A model generated the notes under the pieces. The model was not told the origin of the DNA and did not search any database. It saw only the letters and a program-made list of their open reading frames with translations. DNA of 64,000 bases, taken from positions 38,069,064-38,133,063 of the forward strand of contig CM045734.1 of the NCBI GenBank assembly GCA_024760905.1, read 5' to 3'. Numbering within the stretch: position 1 is the stretch's first letter; each line of letters begins with the position of its first letter. A program made the translations under genes and the position numbers. The DNA comes from Plotosus lineatus (Eukaryota > Chordata > Actinopteri > Siluriformes > Plotosidae). Of this stretch, positions 11,985-23,371 are shown piece after piece.

Positions 11985-12169
11985 TATCAACAACTTCCGG
12001 ACTTCTGGAAAGAGGGCATTTCCCCTCCCTCTGTCTTGTTCTATCTCATGCTTTTTTAGCGTTCGACTTCCAGATTTTTGTCGACTTCTGGGACAAAAAA
12101 AATCCTGGGTTTTTGGTCAAATTCCGATTTGTTTGTCCTCTAACGTGTTCGAGTACAGAGGCACCACTG
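11985..12169 (+). mobile_element. Pogo/Tigger-like MITE 3' end
   Basis: Ends GAGTACAGAGGCACCACTG followed by TA, which reads on the opposite strand as CAGTGGTGCCTCTGTACTC, a typical pogo-like terminus. The upstream part carries CGACTTCCAGATTTTTGTCG-like palindromic segments. The 5' terminus was not located, so only the 3' end is supported. Confidence 0.5.
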
Positions 12170-12171
12170 TA

Positions 12172-14367
12172 CTGTGTATGCTTAGAGGCGATCACACTAG
12201 AAATGCAATAGAAAGTAAGTGATGCGAAGTGATTTTTTGGTAATTTTGAAATTCTCTTTGCAACTCCACACGCAAGAGAATATTTTACAGCTTAAACACA
12301 TATTGTGAAACAATTTTTGTGATTGGTTTCCGAAAAAAAGGTGAACCTCTTATCATAAATGAGACACATTTATCTCACTTTGTGTTTTCAAAACAAATAT
12401 GACTAAAATAGGAACAAGGACAAAAATGTATGGAATACGGCAGATGCCAGTAAGTCTCAAAATTTCTGTTTGGAATTTTCCAACTTGATGCTTTTCATCA
12501 AGTTCACTAATGATATGTGAGCAAAGCAACAACGTTTTGACTTTCTCGCAACATCAACGAACCGTTGGGAAGAGTTTGAGATTATTTTGTATCAGAGCCT
12601 GTTTCGTGACATTTGCAGAAATTTGAAACATCTTTGAAATTTTTTTTCAACGAGTTCACGAACCAGGCAATAGGAATGTGTTGATGCACAACAAATTTCA
12701 GAATAAAAATGACAGCCACGAACTGCTATTCGCATCAGTGTGATGAGTGTGATCACCTCCTTCCTTTAAAAACGCTCCTTTTAATAATCCACTAAACTTT
12801 GGATTGAATCAGATTCCAGCCATACATGGTTTCTTGCGTAAACATTCACGCTTATAAAGGAAGAATTCAATGTGATTTTCATTTCATATTGTTTAAATGG
12901 TGTCTGTGTGCCCTTGCTGATTCTTGTGAAGTGAAGTACATCTTCCCTTTGTAAAGAAATGCAATCTTGGAGCTGTTAAATTTGTTTATTGCAGGCTTTT
13001 GTAGCATGTTGCCTTTAAGCCACAGGATTCATTGAATATTCATGATGCCTGAATGTTTGTTACTGACACCATTAGCATATTTCTTCCAGATTAGGCACTC
13101 CACCCACAGCAGGTCATAAAAGACATCTTGAGTCTTCCATCTCACGCTTATTGTACCATACAGTATGACATCTCTGCCATTAAACAGCAGCATCGTTGTC
13201 CCCTTTTTCTCTCCTCCTCCTTTCTCTTGCTGCTTCTCTTGCTACACAAAGGTAGTCATGGGACGCATTAGTCACCTCCGTGCATCTGTCTTCCTGTCTG
13301 AAGGCTTCGATGTGAAGACAAAAGGCAGAAAGACAGGACAAGATGATGAGATAAGATGAGTAAAATGTGAAGCGAGTCGTCCTTTCTTTGCCCCGCAGCT
13401 TTTAGAAGGGAAAAGTGCTTTCTCTTTAGTCTTTCTTTCCTAAATTTCACTGTCATGCATTATGCATAAGACTCCCACCCTCGTACACAAACACTTCAAC
13501 CTGCTTTTACTTTTAAGCTTTTGCTATGTGCCTTTCTCTCTCAGTCTCTTTCTCTTTGTCTCTCTCTTTTCTCTCTCTCTCTCGCAGTCTCTCTCTGTCA
13601 ATCTGTTTTGTATTCCCAGTCTTACTCCCTCTATCTCTCTCCCTCTCGTTCTCCTCTCTGTAGAAACACAAATGGCTTGGAACAAGCTATTTCCTCTCTG
13701 AACTCTAATTTGATTATTCTGTATTTGTCCTACGTCTTAGGATTTTTTTTATCCTTCCCTCATGCCTTGTTGTCCCACATACACATTTGTCACAACAAAA
13801 AGTCATTTAATAAACATCTTCCATAGGCCATCAGTAGAAAACCCCAAGAGCATCTTCAGCCTCAGTCCATTTCTTTAATTATGCAGTTCCAGGATTAAAA
13901 ACAGACACAAATGTTTAATGCAACTAATCCTGCTCAGGCATGGAAATGTGCTCAGTGATGCAAAGTGCAATAATGGATTTTAAGCAAGTTTTTAAAAAGA
14001 GTTTGTGTTATATGTACTAATGAAGTTTCTTTTTGTCCGACTTGAAGATTTCCACCATTTTTAATTATTAAAAGCACATTGATTTTTAAAATCTAATCTG
14101 TTTTGTTTGTACTGTTAGACTATTCAATATAGAAAAATCTTCCTTTTGACTGATACAGTGTGATTAATAAATACACACTATGCAACCAAATCTAAAAATT
14201 GCAACTCTTGCATGAAAATTCCCTTCCTCAACCATACAGCTATCCGGTGAGCCAGTCATGTGACAGCAGTGCACTGTGCAAATTTACAAACATATGGTCG
14301 CCTAGTCTTCACCTGTTCGGTGAATCTGTACTCACTGTGTTGTCTGATTTTTGTTTTTCTTTAACAG
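12172..14367. other. No gene; pyrimidine-rich tract
   Basis: AT-rich sequence without supported features, except a strongly pyrimidine-rich (TCTC)n tract at about 13535-13650 that generates spurious serine/leucine-rich ORFs. Confidence 0.5.
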
Positions 14368-14415
14368 GAATGGGATTCAAACGGATCTCTGCTGTTCTGG
14401 CCAACATCTGTCAAG
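14368..14415 (+). CDS. Candidate 48-bp internal exon
   Basis: A strong acceptor (TTTTTGTTTTTCTTTAACAG) is followed by 48 bp and then the donor AAG|GTACAG. The length is a multiple of three. All three frames are open; the phase-0 reading is EWDSNGSLLFWPTSVK. I do not recognise the protein. In favour: splice-site quality, low similarity to nearby repeats and a symmetrical exon. Against: no partner exon was identified in the window, and an acceptor-donor pair of this spacing can occur by chance. If real, the window lies within a large gene's introns. Confidence 0.25.
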
Positions 14416-14470
14416 GTACAGTGTGCTTTGAGATACCTTAAGAACAGGTGATTATTTGATAACTTTTTTT

Positions 14471-14806
14471 GGGCAGTGGTGGCCTGGTGCTAAAGGGTGC
14501 TGGCTCGTTGATCCTAAGGTTGGGAGTTCGAGTCCCACTCTCCACAAGGTTGTCAGTACCCCCCTCCCAGTATAGCTAACTGGGTTAGCAAAGGCCAGCC
14601 ATGTCTGTCACTGTCTATGGTGAGAGGTTCATGTAAAAGAACCATTGCTGACTTTCGTAAAGAGTATCTGCAAAGCCGTCAGCGTGTTTCTGCCCCTTGC
14701 TAAAGGGTTGTGTCAGGAAGGCCATCCGACGTAAAAACCTATGCCAAATCAAACATGCGAATCATTCACTGTGGCGACCCCTGAAAAAGGAAAAAGCTGA
14801 AAGAAA
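14471..14806 (+). mobile_element. SINE-A, RTE-tail form
   Basis: Complete SINE-A with head GGGCAGTGGTGGCCTGG, B-box GAGTTCGAGTCCC and body, then a clear two-part LINE-derived end. Positions 14704-14763 match the 5'UTR of RTE copy B (40974-41033), and 14764-14803 match its extreme 3' end (43984-44023). A short AACTTTT duplication flanks it. This copy retains the LINE-like CGACCCCTGA, so it is closer to the LINE than copies that read CGACTCCCGAG. Confidence 0.9.
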
Positions 14807-14813
14807 ACTTTTA

Positions 14814-15136
14814 TTTCAGCTTGAATTGATTTGATTACATTGTCTCATCAAAAATGTATTTCTGCCTGTAAAACCATCGCTCACTAATGATACATTATAC
14901 CACTGTATAATTACTAAATGATAACTCATTATACCATATGTGACCCATCACAGTAAAGTTGGTATTAAGTGGGAAATTATTATTAAATACTTTGTTTTTT
15001 AATAAATTTACCCATCAACCACGTAAAATTGTACCAATAACTCCAATAATTTCCAGTTTAATACCCATGTTGCTGTAATGGGTCAGATATGAAGTCTTCA
15101 ATACTCATTTGCCAAATCCATTGAATCCTATTCGGG
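14814..15136. other. No recognisable feature
   Basis: AT-rich spacer without supported features. Confidence 0.5.
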
Positions 15137-15959
15137 CAGTGGTTCTCAAATAGGGGGGGGGGGTCCACGGTGCGATGCCGGGGGTGTGTGTGTGTTGTGT
15201 GTGTGACGACACCAGGAAACATGCTTTTTTGCTGTTTTTTAGAATGAAGCGTAAATTAGAATGTAGTGTAACTGTACATCCATTACAGCAGGTGGCAGTG
15301 GCTTCCTGACTGTCAGAGTGTGTCGAGAAGTAAAATAAGAAGCGAAGTTAATAAACCCACCATGGACATTTTTAACAGGGATGGAAAGAGAGGTGGCGAG
15401 AGACCGAGACAGTGGGAGAAACGAAAGTCTCTTGGAAGCGAAGTCGAGGAGGTATGCTGAAGCGGATGTAGCACTCGGCTTCACTGTGCTGTGGTGAGAA
15501 ACGCGGAAAGACCGTTGTGTATACTGTGTCTGAAAACATTGGCAACGGACAGCATAAACCCAAATAAATTCAGGCATCACTTAAAGACATCACACTCAGA
15601 CCGCGTGATGAGCTGCATGAGTTTTTTCAGTGAAAACGTGCCGAATATTGCCAAAGACCATCCCACTTTGTGAATGTTACTCCAGCAAACTAGCGAGCTC
15701 CGTTAGCATCAGATGAGGTGTCGTACTAAACTGCTCAGTGCAGAAAACCCCTGAGCACAGCAGAGGAACTGATCCTCCCTGCAGCACACACGGTCTCTGT
15801 CATGCTGGATGACATCACTGCAGCAAAAATAAGTCCAGGTCCCAGTTCAACATTGAGCAGGAGCTGAGAGTTCAGTATCGTGCTTTAAACCTGGCTTCGA
15901 AAAGCTGTGCACTGCAAACGTGCTCATTGTACCATTAATCTGGACTTAATCATTTTGAC

Positions 15960-15992
<33 letters not shown>

Positions 15993-16404
15993 AATTTGTC
16001 TTATTCATTTTTGTTTTGTAGGTTAAAGTGTTTTATATATTGTGCTCCTAATGTTGCTGATCAATTTGAATTTATTATGATTTATTGATTTTATTTTATT
16101 TTTCAGTATCAAATTGTTCAAATTGTTGGTCGAAAAATGTTTACAGTTTAAGTAAGGATACATTTTGGGCAAATTGATGCACTAAAAATCTTTTTGTTTA
16201 AAAACTAAAAAATTGTTAATGAAGTTATTCTTTGTTGGAAGTTGATCTACATTTCTTACTTTTTTGTATTCATAATGTTAATAAGGATACAGTGTTATGC
16301 AGAGGATTACTTATAACAATTTTTAGACAAACAACACTATTTATATTGGGGGGAGTGTTTTCCTCTTTCTAGGGGGCGCGACAGAAAATAATTGAGAAGC
16401 GCTG
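15137..16404 (+). mobile_element. hAT-type DNA transposon relic
   Basis: Begins CAGTGGTTCTCAAA and ends TTGAGAAGCGCTG, an imperfect inverted pair typical of hAT elements (CAG...CTG). An 8-bp target duplication is no longer obvious. At 1.27 kb it is far shorter than an autonomous hAT. It keeps the BED-finger end of the transposase gene, has lost the catalytic region, and contains an (AAT)n tract at 15961-15990. Confidence 0.75.
15491..15673 (+). pseudogene. BED-type zinc finger remnant of hAT transposase
   Basis: The 60-residue frame contains RPLCILCLKTLATDSINPNK followed by a F-R-H-H-L-K-T-x-H motif. This fits the BED zinc finger (C-x2-C, then H...H) of hAT transposases of the ZBED5/FAM200-like type. 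It stops soon after the finger, and no RNase-H-like catalytic domain follows. The open frame extends upstream of the first methionine without a clear start. Role in the parent element: DNA binding at the transposon ends. Here it is inert. Confidence 0.7.
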
Positions 16405-16411
16405 AGCCATA

Positions 16412-16680
16412 GGGTCATAGGGAGGCAGGTGCCTATCCAAGTGGACGCTGGCTAATGGTGGGTAACACTCTGAACCGCTTACCAGTACATCGCATGCCAG
16501 CACACAAACTATCCATTCATACTTACACCTGGGGGCAATTTGGAACAGGCAGTTGGTCTAATGTGCATGTCTTTGGACTGCATGAGGAAAGCGGAATACC
16601 CGAAGGAAACTCAGGGAAACACGGGGAGAACAGGCAAACTCCACACAGAAACTCTCACACATAGGACCCTCTTGTTGGAC
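16412..16680 (-). mobile_element. SINE-B relic
   Basis: Reverse-strand SINE-B body: TTTGGACTGCATGAGGAAAG, AACAGGCAAACTCCACACAG and the degenerate tail module at about 16412-16480. It starts right after the hAT terminus. The head is too decayed to show boxes. Confidence 0.65.
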
Positions 16681-16727
16681 TCCCTGAATAGTTTTAATTA
16701 ACCAATTAAACCCCACTTGAATGAAAA

Positions 16728-17045
16728 GCCTGGTGGCGTAGTGGTTAGCACTTCCACCCTCCTGGGTATAAGTCTCTGCTCCAGGGTTTGAGCCTCATGC
16801 CCAGCAAGGGCGTTTCTGTGTGGACTATGCATGTTCATGTTTCATCAGTGTCCTCTGGTTTCCTTCCTTAGACCAAAGACATGCACATTAGGCTGACTGG
16901 ATATTCTTAGTTGCCCCCAGATGTGAATGTCAATGTGAGTGAGTGAGTGTTGCATCTCCAATAGACAGGCAAAGTTCAGGATGTACCCCGGCCTTCACCT
17001 GGATTTGGCTGGGGTGGGCTCCCTTCAAACTCAATATAGGATAAG
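16728..17045 (+). mobile_element. SINE-B with degenerate L2-like tail
   Basis: Head AAGCCTGGTGGCGTAGTGG with GGTTTGAGCC as B-box, a body with GGGCGTTTCTGTGTGG, and a tail module GATGTACCCCGGCCTTCACC to AGGATAAGGCG. Diverged from the other copies. Confidence 0.75.
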
Positions 17046-18074
17046 GCGTTTTGTAAAGTGGAAAACAAAAAGAAATGAAAACTTCAATTTATTTGGATCT
17101 TAGGTTTGCCTTTCTTGTTGTACATATTAACATGATGTGATATTCTCATGTGCATTCATGCACAGTCTGATGTTTTTAGGCCTGGAATGAAATATATACT
17201 GTACACATAACTTCATCCAACATTCCTTAAAAATCTATTTAACTTCATATCAGAGACAGCAGTCTGAAATATACACTGTGCATAAAACCCAATTACATCA
17301 CTCATTGTTTCTGGCAGCTTGGTGCTTAGGGAATTATTTTTATCAGTGCCTCAAGTGGAGCATCGCTCTAAGACTGCATTCATCCACAGAAATCCAAACT
17401 AAATTGGACGGAGGCTGTGAAGCATGCCAGGTTTATAAGAATGTTAGAGATAAGTGCACGGGCCCACAGATCGACCCAGCCCCATGGCATCTTCAGGGTG
17501 AAGGGAGTGGATTTGCACTCTAATGAAGCAAATCGAAAGAGAGCAGTGAGGGGAGGTTAATGTAGTCAGGAGTGTATTTGAGTGTGTGTGTGTTTGTGTG
17601 TGCACACATGCCATATCAGTTGCATAAGTAATACAAGGCTGGTAGTATTGGTTCTGAAACCTACCTGTGGGGTGACGGTGGGCTTGAAAATGAAAGATTA
17701 TGCATTTCCATGCAAGAGAGCCAGAAAGCTGGAGAGAAGTAAATTATAGAGCAGTTTCATTAGCATCCTAAACCATCTGCCGGCGGCAGTTCCGCAGCAG
17801 TTTTACTTTCCTGTCCGCCATACTTTTACAGTCCGTTATAGAGCTTAAGTGGTTGTATTAATTATACACATTATAATCTCTAAAAAGATGTCATACTGTT
17901 TTAATAATAATTCAGGTTATATTAGAGAGAATGTCATTCCATGGGCTGCTCATGTGCACACGGATTTAAAACTCATGTGCAGTATTAATGGTCTCGATTT
18001 ATATTAAGTGGAAACTGTGCAGAAACTCAATGTCTTAAGATAATATATCTGAAGGAAAAGACCCTGGATTATGT

Positions 18075-18075
<1 letters not shown>
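17046..18075. other. No recognisable feature
   Basis: AT-rich, apparently unique sequence. The ORF at 17278-17523 lacks any recognisable domain. Confidence 0.5.
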
Positions 18076-18105
<30 letters not shown>

Positions 18106-18186
18106 CGCGTGCGAGAGAGAGAGAGAGAGCGAGAGAGGACATGAATACATTATTCTGATTCACACACACACACACACACACACACA
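18072..18186. repeat. (GT)n, (GA)n and (CA)n microsatellite cluster
   Basis: A (GT)n run at about 18072-18106, a (GA)n run at 18114-18137 and a (CA)n run at 18162-18186 directly adjoin the left end of the Tc1 relic. Confidence 0.9.
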
Positions 18187-18617
18187 GATGTGCTCAAAAT
18201 AATAGTCAAACATCACTGACCTGATCAATCACTGTTTTTGGTAGAAATTATATTTCCACATTGCAAATAATTTACTAGCAGGTGTAGTAGAGTAATAGAA
18301 TCCAATAGACCCAACAGTCATGACATGCTGCTGCTGGTTCTGTATATAATTGAATTGAATTCTGTTCTATAATTGAATGACTAATTGAAAGGGGCGTGTT
18401 CAAAATAATAGCAGTGTGGTGTTCAATTTGTGACGTCATTCATTCTTTGAAAAACAGGTGCTGGTTATTGCCATTAATTTAAGGAAATAAAGCAACAAAT
18501 GTACACGCTGGCTATTTGCTGTCATTTCTTTTATAAATTTCTGAGGTAAATGGGTCGTTCCAGACATTGTTCAAAAGAACAACATACCTTGATTAAAATG
18601 TTGATGGGAGAGGGAAC

Positions 18618-18872
18618 TCAGCTCAGCACTTATCCCCGGTTTCCGTAGCGTGAAGCAATCAGGAGTTGAACTCCTCCTGGATGGGACGCTAGTCCATCGC
18701 AGGTTACCTTCCCAGTATATTTTTACTGGTACCCATTTGTACTGCTGGGTGAACAGAGGTACACTTGTGGTTGAGACCTTGCCCAGGGGTCTTACCACAG
18801 TGGGGACCTCCCGATCATGAGCCCAACACTCTAACCACTACACCACCGACTCCACACTACACCACTGGCTCC
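18618..18872 (-). mobile_element. SINE-C, with small head duplication
   Basis: Minus-strand SINE-C: CAGCACTTATCCCCGGTTTCC to GAGCCCAACACTCTAACC, then the head ACTACACCACCGACTCCAC immediately followed by a second ACTACACCACTGGCTCCAC. The duplicated last 20 bp look like local slippage or two 5' ends. It is inserted in the 5' part of the Tc1 relic. Confidence 0.75.
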
Positions 18873-18929
18873 ACGTTTCTGGAGAAACCATATACAGGGA
18901 GAGGGAAACCATATACAGAAGGGCAGTAA

Positions 18930-19740
18930 ATGATAGGCTGCTCGGCTAATATGTTCCCAAATGCTTTAAAATGGCAACCGGAACCTGAAAGACTTGGAAG
19001 AAAGTGGAAGACTACCACTTGAATGGCTTGAAGAACAGCCAAAATGGAAAGGACTCAGCCACGAATCAGCTCCAGGAAGATCAAAGAAGGTCTAACATTA
19101 CCTGTGAGTACTATTACAATTAGAAGATGCCTATGTAAACCAAGCTATTGGCAAGAAGCCCCCACAAAGTCCCACTGTTGAAAAAAAAAAAAAAGTCGTG
19201 TGCTGAAAAGCTTACAATTTGCCAAAGAGCACATTGACTGGCCTAAAGACAAATGACACAACATTTTGTGGACTGTTGAAATTAAGATTGTTGTTTTTGG
19301 GTCCACCTGCCATAGACAGTTCATCAGATGACCCCCAAACACTGAATTCAAGCCACAGTACAGCCCAGATCATGGATCAGTTTGAATAGAATACTTGATG
19401 AGGTCATACTGCCTTATGCTGAAGAGGAAATGCCCTTGAAATAGGTGTTCCAATAAGACAACGACCCCAAACATACCAGTTATCAGGCAACCTCTTGTTT
19501 CTAGACAAGATTGACGCTACAGCAGGCAGCCCAATCCCCAGACCTTAATCCAAAATTGTGGGGTGATATCAAAAATGCAGTTTCTGAGATAAAACCAAGA
19601 AATACAGAAGAACTGCAATGTAGTCATCCTGGGCTGTGATACCTGTTCACAGGTCCCAGAAGTTGGTTGACTCCATGCAACGCAAATGTCCAGCAGTTCT
19701 CAGAAACAGTGGCTATACAGTGCAACTAAATTTTAGTTCA
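18930..19740 (+). pseudogene. Tc1 transposase pseudogene
   Basis: Piecewise translation shows AKEHIDWPK, then after a stop NILWTVE (W-T-D-E with the catalytic Asp replaced by Val), VVFGS, RQF, PPNTEFKPQY, and near the end LVD/SMQ-type blocks. These are landmarks of the Tc1/mariner DDE domain. There are multiple stops and frame changes. The order and spacing match the family, so the assignment to Tc1 is firm although no long ORF remains. Confidence 0.75.
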
Positions 19741-20034
19741 GTGATTGAAAGGAAAGCACATTTTCAGTTTATACAGTGAGTTTTTGAGTTTGTAAAAATA
19801 CAGACACTGCTAGTTTTTTGAACAGTCTAATATTCACTGTTCTTCAATTTCTGCTAAAGGAGAAATTTTGTTTTTTTTTCTTCTTTGTTTTGATTTGTAA
19901 TAGAATGCGTCATTTTCCAAATGCATTTGTGTGTATGGAAATAAAAGCCATCATAAGGACTTTGATTTTTATTCACCTTTATAAAATTCACCGCTATTAT
20001 TTTGAGCACAACCATGTGTGTATGTATGAATGTA

Positions 20035-20174
20035 CAGGGATCCTTCACTTTCTGCGGTTAATGGGGACCGAGACCCCCCCCCCCTGACTGACTATACATA
20101 TATATGTGTATATAATATCAATAAATACATATTCAATGATATAAATGCTTATAATAACAATTAAACATTCAATA
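20035..20174 (+). mobile_element. MITE1 5' fragment
   Basis: Starts after TA with CAGGGATCCTTCACTTTC and matches MITE1 up to AACAATTAAACATTCAA. There it is cut off by the next pogo-like element. It retains the uninterrupted segment where two other MITE1 copies carry a SINE, so it serves as an empty-site reference. Confidence 0.8.
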
Positions 20175-20176
20175 TA

Positions 20177-20587
20177 CAGTGATACCTCACCTTACGGAAG
20201 ACCCAACTAACGAATAATCCAAGCTACGAAACGCCTTTATGTAAAATTTTCATCTCTGAATACGAAAGACAATTCAAGTTGCAAAATGCGAAATCTCAAA
20301 AATTCAAGCAATGTGCGCTCGGCTTCGCAGCCACCCGAATCCTCTGAAATGTAAATACACTTGTAGCATCCTGTATTTTGTTTTGAAATTGGTGCAATAG
20401 AGTTGCTCTCCCATTGGCTATCTGCCAACACCCCGCTGGCCTCCCATTTGCATGTCTTCATTACCAATTTTGCATGAAATATGTGTTAAAAGTAAAAGAA
20501 AATTTGAATTTTCGACTCACTTTACAAAAAAGTCATGTTATGAACCCACTTCTGGAAAGAATTAATTTCGTAAGGTGGGATATGACT
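20177..20587 (+). mobile_element. Tigger/pogo-like MITE
   Basis: TA|CAGTGATACCTCACCTTACG at the left and TTCGTAAGGTGGGATATGACT at the right form an imperfect terminal inverted repeat. The interior shares the CCCCGCTGGCCTCCCATT segment with the element at 6338. Non-coding. Confidence 0.75.
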
Positions 20588-20600
20588 ATATAGATATATA

Positions 20601-21269
20601 CAGGGAGTCCTCGGTTTATGACGCTGATCCGTTCTTAAGACGCAATGTAATCTGAATTTCAGTGTAAGTCTGACCATAGCATAAAATATACTGAAAAGTA
20701 CTGTTCGTACAGTGCTATAATAAAATGTAACAGTTAATGACAAAGTATTAAAAAAAGAGAAAACAATTCCTTACCACAAGAATTAAATACAGTAAGGGAG
20801 GGAGAGACAGGCTTATTGTGCTGGAGAAGCTGGGGCAGGTGAGCCTGGAGTAGTAGATGCAGCTGAGGTAGAAGGTACAGGATCTGTTGTAGGCCTCTCT
20901 ACCTTCTTAAAAATACTGCTCCAGGTGAGACTGGACAGAGAGCAACCTCACAACAGTTGCCAACGCTTGCTGCACCTCGCGCGCCCGAAACTAATTTGTG
21001 TTTGTTTATGTAACCGCGTGAGACATAATGACGCATAATATTACAGTACCGAGACCAATGACTGAGCGAAGGGAAGTGACGCCGTCTTCCTCGGCCCACA
21101 ACCACAACACAGCATATTCTTCCGCCTCGCGCGCCCGAAACTAGTTCGCGTTTGTTTACGTAACCGCGAAAGACGTAATGACGCATATTATTTTTTATAT
21201 TTTTATGTGGCCGCATTTGTAACCACGAAACTGCATAGGTCTGGACCGGCATAAATCGAGGACTCCCTG
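20601..21269 (+). mobile_element. Pogo-like MITE with internal duplication
   Basis: Terminal inverted repeat CAGGGAGTCCTCGGTTTA / TAAATCGAGGACTCCCTG, TA on both sides, 669 bp. The interior carries two roughly 70-bp direct copies beginning CTCGCGCGCCCGAAACTA (about 20974-21045 and 21125-21195). No transposase frame on the plus strand. A long minus-strand open frame that enters it is incidental. Confidence 0.8.
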
Positions 21270-21294
21270 TATATATAAAAACAAATTTCACACC

Positions 21295-23371
21295 AGAGTG
21301 GTCATTGGGGCAGACTTCAGTGGAACAGTTGGTGCAGGCAACAGAGAGGATGAGGAAGTGATGGGCAGGTTTGGTATCCCGGACAGGAACACAAAAGGAC
21401 AGATGTTGATTGATTTTGCAAAAAGGATGGAAATGGCTGTGGTGAATACTTTCTTCCAGAAGAGACAGGAGCATAAGGTGACTTATCAAAGCGGAGGTAA
21501 GAGCACACAGGTAGACTACATCTTGTGTAGGTGATGTAATTTGAAGGAAGTCAGTGACTGCAAAGTAGTAGTGGGTGAGAGTGTTGCCAAACAGCATAGA
21601 ATGGTGGTGTGCAGGATGACGCTGATGGTGAGGAAGGTGAAGAAGGCAAAGGCAAAGCAGAAGACAAATTGGTGGAAGCTGAAAAAGGAAGAGTGTCTTG
21701 TTGTCTTCAAGGAGGAGTTGAAACAGGCTTTGGGTAGTCAGGAAGTGCTTCCAGATGACTGGACAACTACAGCTAATGTGATCAGGGAGATAGGTAGGAG
21801 AGTACTTGGTGTGTCCTCTGGAAGGAAAGTAGATAAGGAGACTTGGTGGTGGAATGAGGAAGTGCAGGAGTGTGTGCAAAGGAAGAGGTTAGCTAAGAAG
21901 AAGTGGGGCATTGAGGGACCGAAGGGAGTAAACAGGAGTACAGACACAGCGTAAGGCGAAGGTAGCGGTGTCAAAGGTGAAACAGAGGGCGTATGATGAC
22001 TTGTATGAGAGGTTGGACAGTAAGGAGGGAGAAAATGATTTATACAGGTTGGCACAGCAGAGAAATAGAGATGGGAAAGACGTGCAGCAAGTTAAAGTGA
22101 TAAAGGACAGAGAGGGAAATGTATTGACTGATGACAGAAGTGTGCTGGGAAGATGGAAAGAGTACTTTGAAGAGCTGATGAATGAAGAAAATGAGAGAGA
22201 AAAGAGAGTAGAAGAGGTGATCATTGAGGACCAGGAAGTAGAAAAGATGAGTAAGGGTGAAGTGAAGAGGGCATTGAAGAGGATGAAGAGTGGAAAGGCA
22301 GTTGGCCCTGATGACATACCGCTTGAGGTATGGAAGTGTCTAGGAGAGATATCAGTAGATTTCCTGACAAGACCATTCAACAAGGTCTTAGAGAGTGAGA
22401 GGATGCCAGAGGAATGGAGGAGAAGTGTGCTGGTGCCCATTTTTAAGAACAAGGGAGATGTGCAGAGTTGTGGCAACTAAAGAGGGATAAAGTTGATGAG
22501 CCATACGATGAAGTTATGGGAAAGAATAGGGGAAGCTAGACTAAGGGCAGAGGTCAGCATTGATGAACAACAGTTTGGTTTCATGCCAAGAAAGAGCACC
22601 ACAAATGCAATGTTTGCTTTGAGGATATTAATAGAGAAGTACAGAGAAGGTCAGAAAAAGCTACATTGTGCCTTTGTGGATCTGGGAAAGCATATGACAG
22701 GGTGCTGAGAGAAGAACTGTGGTATTGCATGAGGAAGTCTGGAGAGGCAGAAAAGTATGTTAGAGTGGTGCAGAACATGTATGAGAGATGTAAGACAGTG
22801 GTGTGATGTGCTGTCGGTGTGACAGAAGAGTTCAAGGTGTAAGTGGGACTGCATCAAGGATCAGCTCTGAGCCCCTTCTTATCTGCTATGATGATGGACA
22901 GGCTGACAGATGAGGTTAGACAAGATTTCCAATGGACTATGATGTTTGCAGATGACATTGTGATCTGTAGTGAGAGCAGAGAACAAGTGCAGGAAAATCT
23001 AGAGAGGTGGAGGTATGCCCTGGAAAGGAGAGTAATGAAGGTTAGCCTCAATAAGACAGAGTACATGTGTGTGAACGACAAGGACCCAAGAGGAACGGTG
23101 AGGTTAAAAGGAGCAGACATAAAGAAGATGGAGGATTTTAAGTACTTAGGCTCAACAATCCAGAGCAATGGAGAGTGTGGAAGAGGTGAAGAAGCGTGTG
23201 CAGGCAGGTTGGAATGGTTGGAGAAAAGTGTCCGGTGTGATGTGTGATAGGAGAAGATGTTTTGAAGACAAAGTCAGAGAGGCTAGATTGAGATGGTTTG
23301 GACATGTACAGAGGAGGGATAGTGAGTATATTGGTAGTCGGATGCTGAGGTTGGAACTACCAGGCAGAAGG
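21295..23371 (+). pseudogene. RTE-like LINE copy C, truncated and decayed
   Basis: The 5' end is truncated inside the endonuclease (VVIGADFSG, with the catalytic D-F-N reading D-F-S). It continues through TQVDYILCR and QHRMVVCRM, then the RT: AVGPDDIP, VPIFKNKGDVQSCGN, FMPRKSTT, LHQGSALSPF and MMFADDIVIC. In-frame stops interrupt it near 21533, 21955, 22479 and 22806. A deletion near 23250 joins the MCDRR block directly to a DKVREARLRWFGH block. The last recognisable residues, RMLRLELPGRR, end near 23371, where unrelated sequence takes over. Compared with copies A and B it is the oldest or most damaged. Confidence 0.9.

Larger units (their letters stand above)
18184..20022 (+). mobile_element. 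Tc1-like transposon relic
   Basis: The left end CACACAGATGTGCTCAAAATA (first 20 bases used) is mirrored by TATTATTTTGAGCACAAC at about 20003-20020, giving inverted termini. Between them lies a decayed Tc1 transposase (18930-19740) and a SINE-C insertion. The length without the SINE, about 1.57 kb, is close to an autonomous Tc1 element. The gene is dead. Confidence 0.8.

Noticed and set aside
13462..13826. Hydrophobic Ser/Leu-rich ORFs resembling membrane proteins
   Set aside because: Translation of a pyrimidine-rich (TCTC)n tract in two frames; low complexity only.
20899..21879. 326-residue minus-strand ORF
   Set aside because: It runs antisense across the MITE at 20601-21269 and LINE copy C, whose sense strand explains the open frame; there is no domain in the antisense reading.
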